64,000 bases of DNA from Bacteroidota bacterium. Lineage in GTDB: Bacteria > Bacteroidota > Bacteroidia > Flavobacteriales > Flavobacteriaceae. Below the pieces are notes generated by a model. The model saw nothing but the letters and a program-made list of their open reading frames with translations. It had not been told where the DNA came from and ran no database searches. The DNA lies in the NCBI GenBank assembly GCA_020161455.1, contig JAIUNZ010000001.1, forward strand, positions 496,001 to 560,000. The letters run 5' to 3'. This document shows, piece by piece, positions 33,991 through 42,147 of this stretch; position 1 is the first letter of the stretch; every line of letters begins with the position of its first letter. A program made the position numbers and the translations under genes.

Positions 33991-34275
33991 ATGAATTTAA
34001 AAAACTTACATACGGAAGAAAAAGCAGTTCAAACTAAAGTATTATTTGAACCAACTCAAAATGTGATTTCTATACAAATTGCAAAAGAAGAACAATTGAA
34101 AGAACATATCACAAAAATACCAGCATTATTAGTTTGTGTTTCTGGTGGTGGAAGTTATAGCGATGAAAGTGGCAGAAAACTGAGCTTAAAATCAGGTGAT
34201 TATGTAAATATAGAACCAAACGTAAAACATTGGGTAGATGCATTTGAAGAAAGTAATTTTCTTTTGATTAAATAG
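33991..34275 (+). CDS. Small cupin-domain protein
   Basis: The start is set at the ATG at 33991 (94 residues), since the longer reading frame overlaps the HlyD gene. The sequence PALLVCVSGGGSYSDESGRKLSLKSGDYVNIEPNVKHWVDA is a cupin-2 barrel with GDYVNIEPNVKHW as the second motif and only one clear metal histidine. It lies within the ABC operon. Its role is unclear; it may be a small-molecule sensor or scaffold. Confidence 0.75.
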   Translation: MNLKNLHTEEKAVQTKVLFEPTQNVISIQIAKEEQLKEHITKIPALLVCVSGGGSYSDESGRKLSLKSGDYVNIEPNVKHWVDAFEESNFLLIK

Positions 34276-34300
34276 TTAATCACTAATCACTTTTTAACAT

Positions 34301-35197
34301 ATGAGCATTTCTGTCCAAAACATATCAAAATCCTATAAATCAATCCAAGCCATTGATGACGTTTCTTTTGAAGTAAACGAAGGAGAATTATTTGGATTAA
34401 TTGGACCGGATGGAGCAGGAAAAACTACTATTTTCAGAATTCTAACCACACTTTTGATAGCCAATGAAGGCAATGCCAAAGTTTTAGAATATGATGTAAA
34501 GCAGGATTATAAAGCCATTCGAAATTCTGTGGGTTATATGCCAGGAAAGTTTTCACTATACCAAGATTTAACAGTAGAAGAAAATTTGACCTTTTTTGCG
34601 ACGATTTTCGGAACAACCATTGAAGAAAACTACGATTTAATCGAAGATATTTACGTTCAAATAGAACCGTTTAAAAAACGAAGAGCAGGAGCATTATCTG
34701 GCGGCATGAAACAAAAGTTAGCCTTATGTTGTGCCTTAATTCACGCACCAAAAGTCTTATTTTTAGACGAACCAACTACTGGAGTTGATCCCGTTTCTCG
34801 AAAAGAATTTTGGCAAATGCTGAAACGTTTACAACAAAAAGGAATTATCATTTTAGTTTCCACACCTTATATGGACGAAGCTGCATTGTGTGATAGAATT
34901 GCCTTAATCCAAAAAGGAAAAATATTAAAAATCGATTCACCAAGTAACATCATTTCAAAATATGACAAGACTATTTATGACATTCAATCCAATAATACGC
35001 ATGGATTAATTCACGATTTAAAAAATTATTCCAGTAATTACAGTGTTTATGCTTTTGGAGAATTCATTCATTATATTGATAAAAATCCTGATTTCAATTC
35101 AAATGATTTAAAGAAATATTTAGAAAATAAAGGTCATGCAGAAATAATAATAAAAAATGCAACCACAACAATTGAAGATGTATTTATGGATTTGTAA
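34301..35197 (+). CDS. ABC transporter ATPase (YbhF N-terminal half type)
   Basis: The 298-residue nucleotide-binding protein has Walker A GPDGAGKTT at about 35-43, signature LSGGMKQKLALCCAL at about 134-148, Walker B VLFLDEPTTGVDP, and a C-terminal extension of about 80 residues. It and the next ATPase correspond to the two halves of the fused YbhF ATPase of E. coli. It would energise export through the two downstream permeases. Confidence 0.9.
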   Translation: MSISVQNISKSYKSIQAIDDVSFEVNEGELFGLIGPDGAGKTTIFRILTTLLIANEGNAKVLEYDVKQDYKAIRNSVGYMPGKFSLYQDLTVEENLTFFATIFGTTIEENYDLIEDIYVQIEPFKKRRAGALSGGMKQKLALCCALIHAPKVLFLDEPTTGVDPVSRKEFWQMLKRLQQKGIIILVSTPYMDEAALCDRIALIQKGKILKIDSPSNIISKYDKTIYDIQSNNTHGLIHDLKNYSSNYSVYAFGEFIHYIDKNPDFNSNDLKKYLENKGHAEIIIKNATTTIEDVFMDL

Positions 35198-35200
35198 AAA

Positions 35201-35230
35201 GTATTAAGATTTGAGTATTAAGTATTAAGA
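35201..35230 (+). repeat. 30-bp intergenic repeat, copy 1
   Basis: The unit begins GTATTAAGATTTGAG and ends with two tandem GTATTAAG-like words. It recurs at 36017-36046 (identical) and inverted at 37441-37470 (one mismatch), always between genes of this operon. Confidence 0.8.
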
Positions 35231-35276
35231 CATTTTGAAGAAGTAAATTTGTGGTAATTTGTGTCAAAAAATAAAA

Positions 35277-36011
35277 ATGAAAAAAGAAACCATCATACAA
35301 GTTGAAAACTTAACCAAAAAATTTGGAGATTTCACAGCTGTGAAAGGCATTACTTTTGATGTGTATAAAGGAGAAATTTTCGGTTTTCTTGGTGCAAACG
35401 GAGCAGGAAAAACAACTGCAATGAAAATGCTCATCGGAATTTCTAATCCAACTTCTGGTAAAGCAAATGTAGCAGGTTTTGATGTGTTGACACAAAGAGA
35501 AATAGTTAAGAAAAGTATTGGTTACATGAGTCAAAAGTTTTCACTTTATGATGATTTAACAATTAACGAAAACATCACTTTTTTTGGTGGAATTTATGGG
35601 TTAACGCGAAAGCTGATTAAAGAAAAAACAATTCAATTAGTACAAGAATTAGAAATGCAAGACGTTGCGGATAATCTGGTAGGTTCATTGCCATTAGGTT
35701 GGAAACAGAAATTATCTTTTTCAGTAGCCTTATTACACGAACCCAAAATAGTTTTTCTAGATGAACCAACAGGTGGCGTTGACCCAATAACCAGAAGACA
35801 ATTTTGGGAAATGATTTACACCCAAGCATACAAAGGCACAACCATATTCGTAACCACGCATTACATGGACGAAGCCGAATATTGCGACCGAGTTTCCATT
35901 ATGGTTGATGGCGTAATTGAAGCCTTAGACACACCAAAAAAACTAAAAGAACAGTTCAAAGTAGATTCTATGAATGATGTGTTTTTAAAGTTGGCTAGGA
36001 ATATAGAATAG
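35277..36011 (+). CDS. ABC transporter ATPase (YbhF C-terminal half type)
   Basis: This ATPase has 244 residues from the ATG at 35277; an in-frame ATG 18 bp upstream lacks support. Walker A is GANGAGKTT and Walker B IVFLDEPTGGVDP. The ABC signature is degenerate, SLPLGWKQKLSF, as in the second half of YbhF (SLPLGFKQ). It pairs with the preceding ATPase, which has a canonical signature, suggesting an asymmetric heterodimer. Confidence 0.9.
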   Translation: MKKETIIQVENLTKKFGDFTAVKGITFDVYKGEIFGFLGANGAGKTTAMKMLIGISNPTSGKANVAGFDVLTQREIVKKSIGYMSQKFSLYDDLTINENITFFGGIYGLTRKLIKEKTIQLVQELEMQDVADNLVGSLPLGWKQKLSFSVALLHEPKIVFLDEPTGGVDPITRRQFWEMIYTQAYKGTTIFVTTHYMDEAEYCDRVSIMVDGVIEALDTPKKLKEQFKVDSMNDVFLKLARNIE

Positions 36012-36016
36012 GTAAA

Positions 36017-36046
36017 GTATTAAGATTTGAGTATTAAGTATTAAGA
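36017..36046 (+). repeat. 30-bp intergenic repeat, copy 2
   Basis: This is identical to copy 1 over 30 bp. It begins the 211-bp gap between the ATPase and permease genes. Confidence 0.8.
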
Positions 36047-36084
36047 TTTAATAAGAAAATAGAACAAAGAGTAAAGAAGAAAGA

Positions 36085-36215
36085 GTAAAGAAAAAAAATC
36101 CGTGAAAATCCTTGAAAATCGAGGCAAAAAATTTCTTTAATTTCTTAAATCCGTGTTCCAAAAATTAAACCTTGCGAACTTTGCGTAAACCTTTGCGGAC
36201 TTTACGGTTAAAAAA
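36085..36215. repeat. Flavobacterial intergenic repeat with alternating CTTTGCG/ACTTTGCG words
   Basis: The stretch includes ATTTCTTTAATTTCTTAAAT, CCGTGTTCC and then a short-period array of CTTGCGAACTTTGCG and CTTTGCGGACTTTACGG words. Similar phrases (TTTCTTTAATCTGTGTTCC) recur at about 60870-60905. It has no coding potential, and such families are dispersed between genes in this group. Confidence 0.55.
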
Positions 36216-36222
36216 TAACAAA

Positions 36223-37329
36223 ATGAAAAGATTCATCGGTTTTGTAAAAAAAGAATTCTATCACATTTTTCGTGATAAACGTTCTATGTTCATCCTTTTC
36301 GGAATGCCAATTGCACAAATTATGCTATTCGGATTTGCCATTACAAACGAAATAAACAACGTAAAAATTGCTATTTTAGACCAATCAAAAGATGTAGAAA
36401 CGCATAAAATAATCCAAAAAATTAGTAATTCTTCCTATTTTACAATAGATCAAGAAATTAAAAAGGAATCAGAAATTGAATCTATTTTCAAAAAAGGGAA
36501 AGTAAAAGCAGTTTTGGTTTTTGAAAAAGATTTTGTCAAGCATTTACAAACTCAAAAAAACGCAAAAGTTCAGGTAATTACCGATGCAACAGACCCGAAT
36601 ATGGCAAATACCATTTCTAATTATATTACTTCTATTTTACAAAATCATATCCAAGAAAAAAACAAAAACACCAAACAAGTCTATCAAATTAATACCCAAA
36701 CGCAGCTGTTTTATAATCCAGAAATGAAAAGCGTTTTCACCTTTGTTCCAGGTGTAATGACTGTTATTTTAATGCTCGTTTCAGCTATGATGACTTCCAT
36801 TTCTATAACTCGCGAAAAAGAATTAGGAACGATGGAAATTCTATTAGTTTCTCCGCTAAAACCGTTTCAAGTCATCATCGGAAAAGTATTTCCTTACATC
36901 TTTTTATCTGTAATCAACGCTGCAGTTATTCTACTTTTAGGTTTTTTTGTGTTCAAAATGCCTATTGAAGGAAGTCTTTTTTTATTAGCTATAGTAAGCG
37001 TTTTGTTTATAGTTTGCGCATTAGCATTAGGGATTTTAATTTCCACTTTAGCAGATTCCCAACAAACAGCAATGATGATTTCACTATTTGGGCTCATGTT
37101 ACCTGTAATATTGTTGTCTGGATTCATTTTTCCTATTTCAAGTATGCCGTTTCCATTACAAGTTATCAGTAATATTATTCCGGCTAAATGGTTCATTATT
37201 ATCATAAAAGCGATTATGCTTAAAGGTGCAACTTTTGCACTAATTTGGAAAGAAACGCTAATTTTAGTATTCATGACTATAGTATACATAGGATTAAGCA
37301 TCAAAAAATACAAAATACGATTAGAATGA
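36223..37329 (+). CDS. ABC-2 type permease (YbhS-like)
   Basis: The 368 residues run from the ATG at 36223; the longer frame from 36172 would translate the repeat. The N-terminus GFVKKEFYHIFRDKRSMFILFGMPIAQIMLFGFAI is characteristic of YbhS/YbhR permeases. One N-terminal transmembrane helix precedes a periplasmic domain (about 55-180), then five helices, with the ISITREKELGTMEILLVSPL elbow motif. It pairs with the next permease. Confidence 0.9.
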   Translation: MKRFIGFVKKEFYHIFRDKRSMFILFGMPIAQIMLFGFAITNEINNVKIAILDQSKDVETHKIIQKISNSSYFTIDQEIKKESEIESIFKKGKVKAVLVFEKDFVKHLQTQKNAKVQVITDATDPNMANTISNYITSILQNHIQEKNKNTKQVYQINTQTQLFYNPEMKSVFTFVPGVMTVILMLVSAMMTSISITREKELGTMEILLVSPLKPFQVIIGKVFPYIFLSVINAAVILLLGFFVFKMPIEGSLFLLAIVSVLFIVCALALGILISTLADSQQTAMMISLFGLMLPVILLSGFIFPISSMPFPLQVISNIIPAKWFIIIIKAIMLKGATFALIWKETLILVFMTIVYIGLSIKKYKIRLE

Positions 37330-37440
37330 TTTTTTTTTAGGAGCTATTTCCTGCTATCCGTTGCAATCTTTTATTTTAAAAAAAATAAAAGGATTTCCAC
37401 TACTATCAGGGCTATAAATTCGCTTTTCTAACAAAAAAAG

Positions 37441-37470
37441 TCTTAATACTTAATACTCCAATCTTAATAC
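37441..37470 (-). repeat. 30-bp intergenic repeat, copy 3 (inverted)
   Basis: This is the reverse complement of copies 1 and 2 with a single mismatch. It ends 7 bp before the GTG start of the second permease. Confidence 0.8.
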
Positions 37471-37477
37471 TCACAAA

Positions 37478-38602
37478 GTGAAAACAATACTATTCATCAT
37501 ACAAAAGGAATTCAAGCAAATTTTTAGAAATAAAAGCATGTTGCCTATTATTTTTATTTTGCCTTTGTTACAATTGGTTATTCTATCCAATGCAGCGAGT
37601 TTTGAAGTCAAAAACATCAAATTCTCTTTTGTAGATAACGATCATTCAGCAGCTTCACGCGAGTTGATTAGTAAGTTTCAAGCATCTACTTATTTTAACG
37701 TAGTAACCGATTTTAAATCTAAAAAAGAAGCGGATTTACAAATGCAAAATGGAAATGTCGATGTTATTTTAGAAATTCCAATTCACTTTGAGCGCAATTT
37801 AATCAAACAGCAAAACACCAATCTTTCAGTAAGTATCAATGCAATTGATGGAGCAGCAGCTGGAGTTTCAAACGTTTATATTTCTCAAATTATTACGGGC
37901 TATAATCAATCTATACAAACACAATTGCAAACCTATAATCAAGGAATTATTGAACAACCTGAAAACATTATGACCATTCCTTCTTTTTGGTACAACAAAA
38001 CGTTGAATTACAAAACCTTTATGGTGCCGGGAATATTAGTGTTATTAGTAACAATGCTTACCCTATTTTTATCCTCAATGAATATCGTTCGCGAAAAAGA
38101 AGTTGGAACTTTAGAACAAATAAACGTAACACCAATAAAAAAACACCAATTCATCATTGGGAAATTATTTCCATTTTGGGTTTTAGGCTTGGTGATTTTA
38201 ACGGTTGGGTTAATTATCGCAAAAGTAATTTTTAGTGTACCCATTTTAGGAAATATATTTTTGATTTATGGATTTACATCTGTTTATCTAATTTTAATTT
38301 TAGGTATTGGTTTGTTTATTTCTAATCATACCGAAACCCAACAGCAAGCGATGTTTATTGCGTGGTTTTTTACCGTGATATTCATTTTAATGAGCGGACT
38401 TTTCACACCTATAGAAAGCATGCCCGTATGGGCTCAAAAAGTAACGTTATTAAATCCAATTCGCTATTTCGTAGAAGTAATTAGAATGGTAATGCTCAAA
38501 GGAGCAACTTTTACTGATATAAAAATACAATTAGGTGTAATAGTAATATACGCTATGATTGTGAATGGTTTAGCTGTGTGGAGTTACAAAAAAGTTAATT
38601 AA
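37478..38602 (+). CDS. ABC-2 type permease (YbhR-like), GTG start
   Basis: This 374-residue permease starts with GTG at 37478; no ATG lies in a suitable position. The N-terminus FIIQKEFKQIFRNKSMLPIIFILPLLQLVILSNAA and the motif MNIVREKEVGTLEQINVTPIKKHQFIIGK are those of YbhR-type permeases. One N-terminal helix, a periplasmic domain and five C-terminal helices are predicted. It completes the tripartite exporter. Confidence 0.9.
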   Translation: MKTILFIIQKEFKQIFRNKSMLPIIFILPLLQLVILSNAASFEVKNIKFSFVDNDHSAASRELISKFQASTYFNVVTDFKSKKEADLQMQNGNVDVILEIPIHFERNLIKQQNTNLSVSINAIDGAAAGVSNVYISQIITGYNQSIQTQLQTYNQGIIEQPENIMTIPSFWYNKTLNYKTFMVPGILVLLVTMLTLFLSSMNIVREKEVGTLEQINVTPIKKHQFIIGKLFPFWVLGLVILTVGLIIAKVIFSVPILGNIFLIYGFTSVYLILILGIGLFISNHTETQQQAMFIAWFFTVIFILMSGLFTPIESMPVWAQKVTLLNPIRYFVEVIRMVMLKGATFTDIKIQLGVIVIYAMIVNGLAVWSYKKVN

Positions 38603-38665
38603 TTTTTTTCAATAAAAAAAAAGTATATATTTGAATTCTAAAGCTAAAGCAAAGTTTGTTTTAAT

Positions 38666-38709
38666 GTATCATTTGTTACATTAAATTTAGAATAATGAAA
38701 TTATATTTG
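38666..38709 (+). promoter_or_regulatory. Promoter with Crp-type dyad (site 3)
   Basis: Dyad GTATCATTTGTTAC (38666-38679; one mismatch in the left half), a 22-nt gap, and -7 box TATATTTG (38702-38709). The gene begins 48 nt downstream. Confidence 0.7.
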
Positions 38710-38756
38710 TTTTAGCAAATAGGTTTACAAATTAATCACAAATAAGAATAATCAAA

Positions 38757-38960
38757 ATGAAAAAATTAGTTTCTACATTGGCAGTTGTAGCTTTTATGTT
38801 TACAATGTCAGCAAATGCTTCAACAGGTGAGCCAAAACAAAAAAAGAAAAAAGCTAAAACTGAAAAAACTTGTTCAACAGAAGAGAAAAAGTCTTGTGAA
38901 AAAGGTGAAGAGAAAAAAGGCGGATGTTGTGCTTCAAAAAAAGCAGAAGTTAAGTCTTAA
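38757..38960 (+). CDS. Small exported Cys/Lys-rich protein
   Basis: The 67 residues comprise a signal peptide (MKKLVSTLAVVAFMFTMSANA) and a 46-residue mature part with about 17 lysines, eleven Glu/Asp and four cysteines (C39, C47, C57, C58, the last as GGCCAS). I recognise no family. Such a composition suggests a periplasmic thiol- or metal-binding peptide. It has its own promoter with a Crp-type dyad and its own terminator, and the composition argues against a chance ORF. Confidence 0.7.
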   Translation: MKKLVSTLAVVAFMFTMSANASTGEPKQKKKKAKTEKTCSTEEKKSCEKGEEKKGGCCASKKAEVKS

Positions 38961-38982
38961 TTTCTTTCGAAATTATCATAGA

Positions 38983-39013
38983 AAAGTGTTTGAGAAATCA
39001 AGCACTTTTTTTG
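38983..39013 (+). terminator. Terminator of the Cys/Lys-rich protein gene
   Basis: AAAAGTGTTTGA pairs with TCAAGCACTTTT (one G-T pair), with loop GAAA, followed by further T. Confidence 0.85.
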
Positions 39014-39014
39014 T

Positions 39015-39058
39015 GTAACAAATGTTGCAATCTATATGTTTTTAATAGGTTAAATTTG
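39015..39058 (+). promoter_or_regulatory. Promoter with Crp-type dyad (site 4)
   Basis: Dyad GTAACAAATGTTGC (39015-39028), identical to site 1, a 22-nt gap, and -7 box TAAATTTG (39051-39058). The start codon at 39078 follows. Confidence 0.8.
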
Positions 39059-39077
39059 TTAAATTCAAATCCATCTT

Positions 39078-40673
39078 ATGAAAAAACATTACTATTTATT
39101 GTTGATTGTTTTTAATTTTACTTTTTCCCAATCAACTTTCGATTATCAGTTAGAAATCAATCCAGTTACTATTCCAAACTTCCCAGGAATACATTCGTAT
39201 GCATTTGGTCAGAGCAATGGAAAATGGTTAATCATTGGTGGAAGAGTTGACGGAATTCATGCGAGACAACCTTTTAATGCATTTCCTGCTTCAAACAATA
39301 ATACAAATATTTATGTGGTTGATATTAATACACAGCAATTTTGGACTGCTTCAACTAATTCCTTATCAACGAGTATAAAAGAACAACTACAGGCTTCCAA
39401 TTTTAATTTTTATCAAGACAATAGTTCTTTATATATTATTGGTGGTTATGCTTTTTCTGCTACAGCAAATGATCATATTACTTTTGATAAATTAACATCA
39501 ATAGATGTTCCTAATCTAATTGATGCAATAATTAACGGAAATCCAATTCAAAGTTATTTTAAACAAATTCAAAATTCAAACTTTGCCATTACAGGCGGAC
39601 AATTAGGTAAAATTGACGATACTTTTTATTTGATTGGTGGACATCGTTTTGATGGAAGATACAACCCAATGAATAACCCAACGTTTACACAAACCTATTC
39701 CAATCAAATTCGAAAATTCAATATTGATAATTCTGGAAACCAATTGAGTATTTCTAATTATGAAACCATTACAGATGCGGTTCATTTGCATCGAAGAGAT
39801 TATAATTTAATGCCGTAAATATTCCCAGATGGCACACAAGGTTACACGATTTCTTCGGGAGTTTTTCAAATAAATGTTGATTTGCCATTTTTGTATCCGG
39901 TAGATATTAAATCAACAGGATATTTTCCGCAAACAAATTTCAATCAATATTTGAGTAATTACCATAGTGCAAAAGTTGGTTTGTATGATGCCACTGAAAA
40001 CCGTATGCACAATTTGTTTTTTGGTGGAATTAGTCAATATTATTATAACGGAACAATTTTAGTGCAAGACAATAATGTTCCTTTTGTAAATACCATAAGT
40101 AGGACTACTCGATTTGCAGATGGTTCTTTGATAGAATACCAATTACCCGTTTCAATGCCGTCACTAAAAGGCGCTAGTGCCGAATTTATTCTAAATAAAA
40201 ATTTACCTTATTTTGAAAATGAAGTTATAAAATTGGATGAAATTACTTCAGATGAATTTGTAATTGGTCATATTGTTGGTGGAATTCAAAGTTCAACTGC
40301 CAATCCATTTACTTCAAATCAAACGGGCACTACTTCTGCAAATGCAACCATTTATGAAGTAAAATTAATACGTCAACCTAATCTAAGTGTTTATGAAATA
40401 AATGGTAAAAATCCATTTTCTATGAAAGTTGTTCCAAATCCTAGTGTAAACGGAAAACTAAAAATCAATTTCTTTATGGATTATGTTACCTCAATCGATT
40501 ATTTTGTGTCAACAATGGATGGAAAAATAATTGCCGATGGAGAAATTTCAGATACTTCTATAGGTGAGAACACAATGAATTTTGAAATAGATGAGGTTTC
40601 AAATCAAACGGTTGTAGTTACTTTTATTTTTGATAATAAGTTTTATGTATCTCAAAAAGTGCTGGTTAAATAA
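39078..40673 (+). pseudogene. Kelch-like T9SS-exported protein interrupted by an in-frame stop
   Basis: Two ORFs (39078-39818 and 39882-40673) are in the same frame, and the 63 bp between them translate sensibly (IFPDGTQGYTISSGVFQ and so on) apart from one TAA at 39816-39818, which would be CAA (Gln) in an intact gene. The whole protein of about 531 residues has a signal peptide, kelch-like units (WLIIGGRVDG, LYIIGGYAF, FYLIGGHRFDG, NLFFGGISQ) and a C-terminal T9SS type A sorting domain (VVPNPSVNGKLKINF..SQKVLVK). The product would be a beta-propeller surface protein. A sequencing error is possible. Confidence 0.8.
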
Positions 40674-40694
40674 TTTATTTAGTTGTTTTGGTTG

Positions 40695-40725
40695 AAAAGT
40701 GTTCTAGTAATAGAGCACTTTTTTT
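40695..40725 (+). terminator. Terminator after the kelch-like gene
   Basis: AAAAGTGTTCTA (40695-40706) pairs with TAGAGCACTTTT (40711-40722), with a GTAA loop, followed by T. Confidence 0.85.
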
Positions 40726-40740
40726 ATATCTGACTTTAGT

Positions 40741-40784
40741 GTAACACTTGTTACTGTCATCCGGTTAATCTAGCCTTAAATTTG
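40741..40784 (+). promoter_or_regulatory. RND operon promoter with Crp-type dyad (site 5)
   Basis: Dyad GTAACACTTGTTAC (40741-40754, perfect 6-bp half-sites), a 22-nt gap and -7 box TAAATTTG (40777-40784). The gene starts at 40808. Confidence 0.82.
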
Positions 40785-40807
40785 CTACATAATTAAGAAA
40801 TACAATT

Positions 40808-42121
40808 ATGAAACAGATGAAGTTTATTTTAACATGTGCTATTTTTCTAAGCTCATTTATTGGATTCAGTCAAGATACTTTGATGGTTTCCAAAAATGAT
40901 TTAGTGCAAAAAGTAACCGATAAAAATTTACAATTAAAAATTACTGAAAAAAGTTATCAATCGGCAAAAGCTGATTATAACCAATCGAATGCACTTTTTT
41001 TGCCTAATATAAATGTGTCATATACCGGAATTTCTACTACAAATCCGTTGATGGCTTTTGGTTCCAAATTAAACCAGGAAATTTTAACCCAAGCTGATTT
41101 TAATCCTGTTTTATTAAATGATCCCGCAAAAATTCAAAATTTTGCTACTAAAATTGAAATTCAACAACCATTGATTAATATCGATGGTCTATATGAAAGA
41201 CAAGCTGCCAAAGCAAAAATGGAAGCTTTTCGATTGCAAACTGAGCGTACCAAAGAATACCTAGAACTCGAAGTTTCCAAAGCCTATATGCAATTGCAAT
41301 TGGCGTATAAAGCCGTAAAAGTGCTTGAAAAAGCAGATGTTACGGGCAAAGCCAATTTGAAATTAGTGGAAAATTATTTTAAACAAGGAATGTTGCAAAA
41401 AACCGATTTGTTGAATGTTCAAGTGCGTGTAAATGAAATCAATAATCAATTGCAATATGCTAAAAGTAACGTGCAAAATGCATCCGATTATTTGGCATTT
41501 TTATTAAATGAAGATACAAACGGAAAGGTATTTAAACCTTTAGAGGAATTAGAAAATACTATTTCTATTGAAAGCTTAAACACTGAAATTTCCGAGAACA
41601 GAAAAGATATTCAGGCAATGAATAAATCTTCGGAAGCGTATAAAAAAATGATACAATCGTCAAAAATGGGATTTTTACCAAAATTGAATGCTTTTGGAAG
41701 TTATGAATTGTATGATGATAAATTTCTGCAAACTGATGCAAAAGGATATTTAGTTGGAGCACAATTGTCTTGGAATGTTTTTGATGGCTATAAATCCATT
41801 GGAAAATACAACAAGGCCAAAGCTGATTTTCAAAAGGCTGAAGTAGAAACCGAGCAGTATAAAAAACAAAGTCAATTGGAATTGAATAAAACCAATCGCC
41901 AATTAAAAGATGCTGAAAACAAAGTAAATCTATCCCAATTAGCTTTCGAACAATCGCAAGAAGCATTCAGAATTCGTCAAAATCGATTTGCGCAAGGTTT
42001 AGAAAAAACAACAGATTTACTTCAATCGGAAACACAAATGATACAAAAAGAATTAGAGCATTTACAAGCCGTTTTTGAATACAATTTCACCAAACAATAT
42101 TTACAGTTTTTAACCAAATAA
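40808..42121 (+). CDS. TolC-family outer-membrane protein of the RND pump
   Basis: The 437-residue protein has a signal peptide (about 1-21, ending GFSQ). Helical OEP repeats are seen (DLVQKVTDKNLQLKITEKSYQSAKADYNQ; later QSQLELNKTNRQLKDAENKVNLSQ). It is the first gene of the RND operon and would form the outer-membrane duct. The promoter carries a Crp-type dyad. Confidence 0.88.
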   Translation: MKQMKFILTCAIFLSSFIGFSQDTLMVSKNDLVQKVTDKNLQLKITEKSYQSAKADYNQSNALFLPNINVSYTGISTTNPLMAFGSKLNQEILTQADFNPVLLNDPAKIQNFATKIEIQQPLINIDGLYERQAAKAKMEAFRLQTERTKEYLELEVSKAYMQLQLAYKAVKVLEKADVTGKANLKLVENYFKQGMLQKTDLLNVQVRVNEINNQLQYAKSNVQNASDYLAFLLNEDTNGKVFKPLEELENTISIESLNTEISENRKDIQAMNKSSEAYKKMIQSSKMGFLPKLNAFGSYELYDDKFLQTDAKGYLVGAQLSWNVFDGYKSIGKYNKAKADFQKAEVETEQYKKQSQLELNKTNRQLKDAENKVNLSQLAFEQSQEAFRIRQNRFAQGLEKTTDLLQSETQMIQKELEHLQAVFEYNFTKQYLQFLTK

Positions 42122-42147
42122 TCATAAAGTAATAAAAATACATACAA

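Noticed and set aside
35201-37470. Three repeat copies as a degenerate CRISPR array
   Set aside because: The copies are more than 700 bp apart, one is inverted, and they are separated by intact genes; there are no spacers or cas genes.
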